The translations under genes were made by a program, and so were the position numbers. Below are positions 29,932-34,777 of a DNA stretch of 34,777 nt, piece by piece. The stretch comes from a virus. The stretch is from the IMG/VR virus record IMGVR_UViG_3300043409_000937, positions 1-34,777 of that record; one strand, given 5' to 3'. How positions within the stretch are numbered: the first letter of the stretch is position 1; each line of letters opens with the position of its first letter. Below the pieces are notes generated by a model, which saw only the letters and a program-made list of their open reading frames with translations, was not told the origin of the DNA and did not search any database.

Positions 29932-30681
29932 GTGAACGTCATCACCGCCCGCCGCCGGGTTATGGCAGTCGGGTGCAGTCACGGGAACCGAGCGAACAAG
30001 GACGCGCTGGCTGCTGCGATTTTGTTCCGCGAGCAGTTCAAGCCCGACGAGGTGATCCACCTCGGGGACGCCTACGACCTTGCCAGCCTTCGTGCCGGAT
30101 CGCTGGCAAATCCTGATGACTCGGACCATGCAGACGACTACCTCGACGACATCGAGCAGGGCCGAGAGTTCCTCAACGCCCTTCGGCCGACGGTGTTTAT
30201 CCTCGGCAACCATGACCAGCGGGCGCTCAAATATTTGCACCACCACAACACCGTGGTGCGGGGCTTTGCCGAGGCCATCTGGGACAAAATGCGTGAGCCC
30301 ATCGAGCGCCATGCCCGGGTTTTCATCAAACACCACGACGTGCTTCCGAGGAGTTGGTACACCCTGGGAGGTTACAAGTGGGGGCACGGTCTGCTTTACA
30401 GCGAAAACTTCCTCAGGGACACCGCCGAGACTTGGGGAAACACCGTCGTTGCCCACGCCCACCGCGCTGGGATCGCCACTGGCCGACGCAGCGACAACCC
30501 GGTCTGCTTATCGCCCGGGACGCTGGCCGACGCACCCTGCATGGACTACGCGCTCCGGCGCCGGGGCACCCTCGCTTGGTCACACGGCATTGTCTTTGGC
30601 GAGTACACCGAGACGACCGCGCAACTCTACCTCCACCAGTGGCCGCAGGGAGAAAAGCAATGGAATCTTCCGAGCTTCTAA
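29932..30681 (+). CDS. Calcineurin-like metallophosphoesterase with altered first motif
   Basis: The 249-residue protein is taken from GTG 29932, which keeps the first beta strand; ATG 29962 is an alternative. Visible metal motifs are HLGDAYD (Asp46, Asp49), ILGNHDQ (Asn93, His94, Asp95) and VVAHAHRAG (His175, His177). The first motif, normally D-x-H, reads GCSHGN, so Cys15 replaces Asp and His17 stays. A central KHHDVLPRSWY and GHGLLYS follow. The enzyme could act on phosphodiesters or phosphoproteins; the Cys might bind a metal or lower activity. It overlaps the next gene by 22 bases. Confidence 0.75.
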   Translation: MNVITARRRVMAVGCSHGNRANKDALAAAILFREQFKPDEVIHLGDAYDLASLRAGSLANPDDSDHADDYLDDIEQGREFLNALRPTVFILGNHDQRALKYLHHHNTVVRGFAEAIWDKMREPIERHARVFIKHHDVLPRSWYTLGGYKWGHGLLYSENFLRDTAETWGNTVVAHAHRAGIATGRRSDNPVCLSPGTLADAPCMDYALRRRGTLAWSHGIVFGEYTETTAQLYLHQWPQGEKQWNLPSF

Positions 30682-30905
30682 AACTGATCCGCGACGAGAT
30701 TCAGCACACAATCCAGAGCCCAACCGAGGACTGGAAAACGGTCGCTCAATGGGGAGCCGAGTGGGGACTCCAACGCGCTCAAACAGCCCGAATGCTGAGC
30801 ATTGCAGTCCGAGCCGGCATCATGGAGCACAAGCGGTTTCGCATTTTTATGCCCATGCGCCATTCTTACCCGGTGCCCCATTACCGAAAAAAAGTTACAC
30901 CATGA
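30660..30905 (+). CDS. Small winged-helix-like protein
   Basis: The 81-residue protein starts at ATG 30660 inside the end of the phosphoesterase gene. A long in-frame extension to 30354 is a shadow. The central part WKTVAQWGAEWGLQRAQTARMLSIAVRAGIMEHKRFRI has the helix-helix-wing order of a winged HTH, and the C-terminus is basic. DNA binding is probable. A role in early regulation or as a replication helper is possible but not shown. Its stop overlaps the next ATG. Confidence 0.65.
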   Translation: MESSELLKLIRDEIQHTIQSPTEDWKTVAQWGAEWGLQRAQTARMLSIAVRAGIMEHKRFRIFMPMRHSYPVPHYRKKVTP

Positions 30906-31084
30906 TCTACCAAGCCAGACACAACGCCGCCGTCCACGTCGAAATGATCGCCGAGGCCGAACTCCGCATCGGTGAGACCAAGCGACAGGTCATCGTCTAC
31001 ACCCGAAACGGCCGCAACTACGTCCGCCCCAAGGCTGAATTTTACGACAAGTTTTCGCTGGTAGTTCCCGACAAATCAAAGTAA
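30902..31084 (+). CDS. Small DUF1653-like protein
   Basis: This 60-residue protein has IYQARHNAAVHVEMIAEAE, then QVIVYTRNGRNYVRPKAEFYDKFSLV. The VVYxxxxGxxxVRPxxxF core is like the small DUF1653 family and related phage proteins. The function is unknown. It begins with ATG overlapping the previous stop (ATGA at 30902-30905). It is the last gene before the 165-base structured gap that precedes the methyltransferase. Confidence 0.6.
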   Translation: MIYQARHNAAVHVEMIAEAELRIGETKRQVIVYTRNGRNYVRPKAEFYDKFSLVVPDKSK

Positions 31085-31249
31085 CTGTCAGCAGTCGCCG
31101 GAATAGGTGACACGGGAGTGAGACCCCGACAACAGAATGAAACCAGAAATCCCAATCCAACCACCGGCAGAGGCTTCCCCTGAGCGCAAAGCTCAGGCTC
31201 TGTGCCAACTCTCACCTGTCAGTGGTTGGATTGGGGATTCACTCGTAAA
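31085..31249 (+). promoter_or_regulatory. Structured intergenic region with nested inverted repeats
   Basis: Left arm 31148-31164 (AATCCCAATCCAACCAC) pairs with right arm 31222-31239, with 14 uninterrupted pairs and one extra G in the right arm. Inside lies a perfect 7-bp stem CCTGAGC/GCTCAGG (31179-31185, 31191-31197) with loop GCAAA, and CAGAG/CTCTG flank it. CTGTCAG occurs at 31085 and 31216, and AGGTGA at 31105 could pair with TCACCT at 31212. No open frame is evident here. It could be a small RNA, a leader that controls the methyltransferase, or a protein-binding cruciform. Confidence 0.65.
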
Positions 31250-32497
31250 ATGATCCCCAAAACTATCACCATCGCCGACCTGTTCTGCGGAGCAGGAGGC
31301 ACCAGCACCGGAGCGATCCAAGCGATCATAAAGTTAGGTTTCAGACCACAACTGACAGCCGTCAATCATTGGGACCGAGCGGTCGCCACACACTCAGCAA
31401 ATCACCCAGCGGCTCGCCATTTGTGTGCGTCCATTGACTCGCTGAACCCTCGCCATCTGTTCAAGGAAGACGAACTGGACATTCTTTGGGCAAGCCCAGA
31501 ATGCACTCACCACAGCAGAGCCCGAGGGGGAAAACCTATGCTGGACCAAAGCAGGGCAACGGCTTGGTGCGTTGCTCGTTGGGCCGAGGCGCTAAGACCC
31601 TCGATCGTCATGGTGGAAAATGTCCCAGAGTTTGAGGAATGGGGGCCTCTCGGAAGTGACGGCAAACCGTTACAGAGCCGCAAAGGCGAAACATTCAAGG
31701 CATGGGTTCTCGCTATGAGGTCCATTGGATACACGGTCGACCATCGGATTCTCTGTGCAGCAGACTTTGGTGACCCAACAACCCGCCGAAGGTTGTTTGT
31801 TCAAGCTGTCCGAGGTCGCCGAAAAATTATCTGGCCTGACCCAACCCACTCGAAGGAAGCGGATTTGTTTTCGAGACCGCGCTGGAAGTCTGCCGCTGAT
31901 TCCGTCATCGACTGGTCAATTCCGACGCAAGTGATCGCTGATCGAAAACGGCCGCTGGCGCCAAAGACTTTAAAACGGATTCGCGAGGGTCTTGCCCGGT
32001 ACGGTGGGGGCCCGGTCATCATTGCAATGGAACACGGTGGCCGCAGCCTATCGGCAGACGCACCACTGCCCACCGTGACTTGCGCCAGAGGCGGGGCGAT
32101 GGGAGTTGCTTACCTTTTGCCTCAGCACGGTGGAGGAAACCTTAGGCCGGCAACGATGCCTTGTCCGACCGTGGCGACATCAGGGGCCATTGCGTTGATC
32201 TTGGAATATTACGGGACGGGTCAAGCCAGGCCCGTAACCGACCCTTTACCTACGGTAACCTGCCACGACCGCTTTGGACTGCTTCAAACTGATCAAAACC
32301 GAATTGGATTCCGAATGCTCCAGCCCAAAGAGTTGGCGGCTGCGCAAGGTTTTCCCGATGGATACCAATTCACAGGAACCAAGACCGAACAAGTCAAACA
32401 AATCGGAAACGCGGTCCCGTGTGGGTTCTCCCGAGCCCTGATCACCGCGCAACTTACCCAAAACTCTGACGTGTCAGAAATGAGGGCCGCAGCATGA
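31250..32497 (+). CDS. DNA cytosine-C5 methyltransferase
   Basis: The 415-residue protein is taken from ATG 31250; an in-frame GTG at 31202 lies within the hairpin. Motif I is DLFCGAGGTSTG (residues 10-21). The catalytic Cys85 is in ASPECTHHS, a variant of the usual PPCQ motif IV. ENV at 123-125 is motif VI, and DPTTRRRLF is motif VIII. The end has LQPKELAAAQGFPDGY and QIGNAVP (motif X). Between them are three P-x-PTV units about 30 residues apart, likely in the target recognition part. It makes 5-methylcytosine in phage or host DNA. Confidence 0.93.
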   Translation: MIPKTITIADLFCGAGGTSTGAIQAIIKLGFRPQLTAVNHWDRAVATHSANHPAARHLCASIDSLNPRHLFKEDELDILWASPECTHHSRARGGKPMLDQSRATAWCVARWAEALRPSIVMVENVPEFEEWGPLGSDGKPLQSRKGETFKAWVLAMRSIGYTVDHRILCAADFGDPTTRRRLFVQAVRGRRKIIWPDPTHSKEADLFSRPRWKSAADSVIDWSIPTQVIADRKRPLAPKTLKRIREGLARYGGGPVIIAMEHGGRSLSADAPLPTVTCARGGAMGVAYLLPQHGGGNLRPATMPCPTVATSGAIALILEYYGTGQARPVTDPLPTVTCHDRFGLLQTDQNRIGFRMLQPKELAAAQGFPDGYQFTGTKTEQVKQIGNAVPCGFSRALITAQLTQNSDVSEMRAAA

Positions 32498-33219
32498 GAA
32501 TCCGAACCATCAAACCGGAGTTCTTCACGCACGAAGGACTCTTTGAAGCAGAGCAGGAAACTAAGTTACCTATCCGCATCGCATTTGCCGGGCTGTGGTG
32601 CGTGGCTGACCGAGAAGGCAGATTTAAATGGGAACCGAGACGCATCGGGGTCCAGATTCTTCCATACGACGCCGTCGACTTTTCACGCGTGCTCCACGCG
32701 TTGACCACGCGTGGTTTTGTTCTTAAGTATCGCGTGAACGACGTGTGGTTTGGATGGATTCCGAGCTTTTCCAAGCACCAAGTCATCAACAACCGAGAAT
32801 CTGACTCCGTTTTGCCAGATTTTGCGGAAAATGGGGCAAATACCGAGGAAATTGACGCGTGCGCCACGCGTGAGGCACGCGACGACCACGCGGGTCAAGA
32901 GGAAGGGAAGGGAAAGGAAGGGAATAAGGAAGGGAAAGGAAAGGAAGGAGATGGCGCATCCGCGCCACGCGTTCGGTTCGTTCCTCCAACCCGTGAACAG
33001 TTGGATCTTGAAGCCGCAAAGATTGGTCTTCCTTCCATCGAGGTGGACAAGTTCGTTGCCCACTACACCTCAAACGGTTGGAAGGTCGGAAAGTCACCGA
33101 TGAAGTCATGGCCAAGCGCATTAGCTGGGTGGTCGATCCGGTGGAAGGAGCGATCCCAAAGCCTCAGCCTCGGGGACAACCGCTACTCAACCGCAACCGC
33201 CGAAAACGCCGAGTTCTGA
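32494..33219 (+). CDS. O-like replication initiator protein
   Basis: This 241-residue protein overlaps the methyltransferase stop. It starts with RIRTIKPEFFTHEGLFEAEQETKLPIRIAFAGLWCVADREGRFKW, the typical N-terminal winged helix domain of phage replisome organisers. A linker rich in Glu, Gly and Lys (about residues 134-152) comes from a polypurine DNA tract, and the C-terminal part has FVAHYTSNGWKVGKSPMKSW, a motif common in DnaD/O-like proteins. The gene contains phased CACGCG repeats, suggesting that the origin lies within it as in lambda. A helicase loader follows. Confidence 0.82.
   Translation: MRIRTIKPEFFTHEGLFEAEQETKLPIRIAFAGLWCVADREGRFKWEPRRIGVQILPYDAVDFSRVLHALTTRGFVLKYRVNDVWFGWIPSFSKHQVINNRESDSVLPDFAENGANTEEIDACATREARDDHAGQEEGKGKEGNKEGKGKEGDGASAPRVRFVPPTREQLDLEAAKIGLPSIEVDKFVAHYTSNGWKVGKSPMKSWPSALAGWSIRWKERSQSLSLGDNRYSTATAENAEF
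32684..32746 (+). repeat. Iteron-like array 1 (CACGCGT, 11-bp phase)
   Basis: CACGCGT starts at 32684, 32695 and 32706, exactly 11 bases apart. Weaker copies TCGCGT (32730) and ACGTGT (32741) continue with the same 11-base step after one gap. An 11-base step cannot come from codon repeats, so it is likely kept at DNA level, for binding on one face of the helix. Confidence 0.65.
32854..32893 (+). repeat. Iteron-like array 2 (CACGCG, 11-bp phase)
   Basis: Four units start at 32854 (GACGCGT), 32865 (CACGCGT), 32876 (CACGCGA) and 32887 (CACGCGG), again 11 bases apart. A single further CACGCGT is at 32966-32972. The array ends four bases before the polypurine tract. Confidence 0.7.
32897..32951 (+). 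repeat. Polypurine tract in candidate origin
   Basis: This stretch of 55 bases has 54 purines, with a single T at 32925, and is built of GGAA/GGGAA/AAGG units. It encodes the low-complexity EGKGKEG linker. Next to an iteron array it may be the melting or triplex-forming part of an origin. Confidence 0.7.
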
Positions 33220-33221
33220 CC

Positions 33222-33974
33222 ATGGAAACCATCGACGACATCGAGCGGGTGCCTAACGAGTGCCCAAACTGCCTCCAGAGCTTCCAAGCCGCCGTCATGC
33301 GGTCACCGTTTGATGCGGGCAAGGTTCTGTTCCAAGCCCGCTATTGCGACCCGTGCATCGTCAACCGCCAAAGCATCGAACGAGACAAAGAGTGGAAGCA
33401 GGACCAAAGCGAACGCCAAAGAGCCAGCCGAGAAGCCTGGGACAATCTTTGCCCGAGTGAGTTCCGAACCATCGAGGAAGGAGGCAGGACCGACACTGCC
33501 CGGCTCCTAAGCGAGTTTCCGGTTCTCCAGCAAGTCATGGAACACGACCTTGGAAGCCAAGGGTTGATCGTCCGAGGCAAGTCCGGGCACGGCAAAACCC
33601 GGGCGGTCTGGCGATTACTCCGTCGATCATTCGAGGAAGGCAAACGCATCCGGGCCATGGCATCCGGTGAGTTTGACCGCCAAGCCCGGGACGCGGGCGG
33701 CAATTTCACCCTGACAGAGTTTGTGGATCGGCTCATCAAGTCCGACGTGCTTTTCATCGACGACCTTGGCAAAGCGCCTTGGACACCGGCCACCGTTGGC
33801 ATCTGGTTTGACGTTCTGGATGGACGCTACCGACACAACCGTCAAATCGTGGTAACCACCAATCTCGACGGGGCCGCACTCGTCAAACAACTCCGCATTG
33901 GACCCGATATCGGTGAGCCAATGCTACGTAGAATGAGAGAAACAACCCGACAAATCGTAATCAAAACCACATGA
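33222..33974 (+). CDS. DnaC-like helicase loader (AAA+ ATPase)
   Basis: The 250-residue protein is taken from ATG 33222; upstream in-frame starts overlap the initiator gene. Two CxxC pairs (Cys14/17 and Cys42/45) form a probable zinc ribbon. The AAA+ core has Walker A RGKSGHGKT (residues 118-126), Walker B VLFIDD (176-181), sensor 1 VVTTN (210-214) and a late Arg pair in MLRRMRE. This fits loaders that place the replicative helicase on DNA opened by the O-like protein. No helicase gene is seen, so the host enzyme is probably used. Confidence 0.88.
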   Translation: METIDDIERVPNECPNCLQSFQAAVMRSPFDAGKVLFQARYCDPCIVNRQSIERDKEWKQDQSERQRASREAWDNLCPSEFRTIEEGGRTDTARLLSEFPVLQQVMEHDLGSQGLIVRGKSGHGKTRAVWRLLRRSFEEGKRIRAMASGEFDRQARDAGGNFTLTEFVDRLIKSDVLFIDDLGKAPWTPATVGIWFDVLDGRYRHNRQIVVTTNLDGAALVKQLRIGPDIGEPMLRRMRETTRQIVIKTT

Positions 33975-34264
33975 TCATCGCAAAAATAGACGTCACCAAA
34001 CTCGACAAGGCCCACTTTTTCAAGGGCACGAAAGGCATCTACGCCGACCTTGTTCTAATCCCAAACAAGCAGGGCGTTGACCAGTACGGTAACGACGGGT
34101 TCGTAAGCCAAGGCACGTCCAAGGAAGCCCGAGAGAAGGGCGAGAAGGGCGTTATTGTCGGCAACTACAAGAAGGTCAACCGAGGCTCAGACGCAAAGCC
34201 CGAGCCAAAGCCGACCGCTAAGGTCCAGCCCGACTTCGACGACAACGACGGGGTGCCTTTCTAA
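33971..34264 (+). CDS. Small SSB-like protein with acidic C-terminal tip
   Basis: This 97-residue protein overlaps the previous stop as ATGA. The N-terminal half is beta-rich (IIAKIDVTKLDKAHFFKGTKGIYADLVLIPNK), a compact OB-like pattern. The end has a Pro/Lys-rich linker and the tip DFDDNDGVPF, like the acidic SSB C-terminal tail ending in -PF that recruits replication proteins. A role in covering single strands near the fork fits its place after the helicase loader. It is a second possible SSB besides that at 26345. Confidence 0.7.
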   Translation: MIIAKIDVTKLDKAHFFKGTKGIYADLVLIPNKQGVDQYGNDGFVSQGTSKEAREKGEKGVIVGNYKKVNRGSDAKPEPKPTAKVQPDFDDNDGVPF

Positions 34265-34266
34265 TT

Positions 34267-34777
34267 ATGAGAAACAAATACTATCTGACCAACAAGGTTC
34301 AGCCCGGTGAGATCAAGCCCGGGTTTGCCGATGCAGCCAAGGCACTAGCCGAGGCCGACGACCTAGTGGCCTATGGGCTACGACGTGGCCTTATGTCCTA
34401 CCCGCATGGCACCCAGTTCGACGCCACTGGCCGACCCATCCCGAAGCTCCAAGCAACCCGGGCGACCTACACCAAGCCAATCGAGAGCTACTCATGCCTC
34501 AGGGCTTACCTCATGCGCGACAACGGATCGACCCATGCCGAGATCGCAAGGGCCGTCCAATCCTCAATCGTCAAGGTGCCGGCAATAATTGCCCACGGTA
34601 AGACGCTGTGGCTTGCCCAAGGAGCCGCCGTGACCACCGGCAAGGGTAAGGAGACCAATCAGCAATCAAAACGCGCCAGCGGGGCAGCAGCGCACGCGGC
34701 GGGGCATCCAATGGCAGGCACCTCCCCCCGGATGGGAACCCTCCCGGCCAAAACCTTGCACGCAGGGGCCAAAGCAG
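34267..34777 (+). CDS. Partial ORF running off the window end
   Basis: An ATG at 34267 opens a frame with no stop in the next 170 codons to the window end. The first part (QPGEIKPGFADAAKALAEADDLVAYGLRRGLM) is helical. A central part (SYSCLRAYLMRDNGSTHAEIARAVQSSIVKVPAIIAHG) has a helix-turn-helix look, with H-A-E-I-A-R-A-V as the first helix. The C-terminus is Ala/Gly/Lys-rich. If the two ends are joined through the 13-base repeat, the frame ends at TGA 20-22, giving about 172 residues. DNA-binding function is likely but not certain. Confidence 0.65.
   Translation, partial: MRNKYYLTNKVQPGEIKPGFADAAKALAEADDLVAYGLRRGLMSYPHGTQFDATGRPIPKLQATRATYTKPIESYSCLRAYLMRDNGSTHAEIARAVQSSIVKVPAIIAHGKTLWLAQGAAVTTGKGKETNQQSKRASGAAAHAAGHPMAGTSPRMGTLPAKTLHAGAKA
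34765..34777. repeat. Right copy of 13-bp terminal direct repeat
   Basis: The last 13 bases match bases 2-14. Joining the ends through one copy keeps the last ORF open until a stop at 20-22. This supports circular or cohesive-ended topology of about 34,764 bases. Confidence 0.8.

Noticed and set aside
29862-30116. 84-codon ORF with GTG overlapping the previous stop
   Set aside because: It overlaps the metallophosphoesterase in another frame and its later part is an Arg/Pro/Gly-rich shadow. Only the first ~20 codons are outside the enzyme gene, so I left it out.
30354-30905. 183-codon frame
   Set aside because: The upstream 102 codons overlap the phosphoesterase in a different frame and are Arg/Pro-rich. 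The gene is taken from ATG 30660.
30080-31084. 334-codon frame
   Set aside because: It is mostly a Thr/Ser/Pro-rich shadow of the phosphoesterase. Only the last 60 codons from ATG 30902 look real.
1-34777. tRNA genes, CRISPR arrays, insertion sequences, integrase or attachment site
   Set aside because: I looked for cloverleaf-like segments, regular spacers, transposase motifs and recombinase motifs and saw none that I could support.

Overview
This window looks like an almost complete genome of a tailed dsDNA phage with a long flexible tail (siphovirus) and a lambda-like gene order. Every supported gene is on the + strand, and genes are tightly packed with many ATGA or GTGA stop/start overlaps. 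The last 13 bases (34765-34777) repeat bases 2-14. The reading frame that runs off the right end meets a stop seven bases after that repeat at the left end. The sequence therefore reads as a closed circle, or as a linear genome with short cohesive ends. I see no integrase, no clear CI-type repressor, no tRNA and no CRISPR. A purely lytic lifestyle is possible but not proven. The host cannot be named. The sequence is GC-rich, and many structural genes start behind A/C-rich leaders without a Shine-Dalgarno sequence. That fits phyla with weak Shine-Dalgarno use (for example Verrucomicrobiota, Bacteroidota or Planctomycetota); this is a weak inference.

Layout. 1-4.3 kb is packaging: three TAAACT repeats, a small terminase, a ParB-like protein, a glycosyltransferase that resembles the TET-associated family, and a GpA-type large terminase. 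4.3-10.4 kb is head and neck: portal, ClpP-type protease with a scaffold-like tail, major capsid protein and connectors. 10.4-14.6 kb holds the tail tube followed by an unusual cassette of fibre-like and surface proteins and small holin-like and lipoprotein genes. 14.6-23.2 kb is the tail: chaperones made by a probable -1 frameshift, tape measure, a gpL-like hub with four cysteines, an NlpC/P60 peptidase, and a J-like tip that appears to be carried by two genes.

23.2-27.1 kb is early recombination and nucleotide metabolism: a putative annealing protein, a PD-(D/E)XK nuclease, a MazG-like pyrophosphohydrolase, an OB-fold protein and a RusA resolvase. 27.1-31.1 kb holds small accessory genes, a lysozyme-like endolysin, HTH proteins and a metallophosphoesterase. 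31.1-34.8 kb is modification and replication: a striking nested inverted repeat, a cytosine-C5 methyltransferase, an O-like replication protein with an 11-bp-phased repeat array and a polypurine tract inside its gene, a DnaC-like helicase loader, and a small SSB-like protein.

The most unusual points are four. The glycosyltransferase/ParB pair lies between the terminase genes, with a C5 methyltransferase elsewhere but no visible dioxygenase to link them. A candidate replication origin lies inside the initiator gene. A roughly 92-nt nested hairpin lies upstream of the methyltransferase. The contig ends join through a 13-nt repeat.
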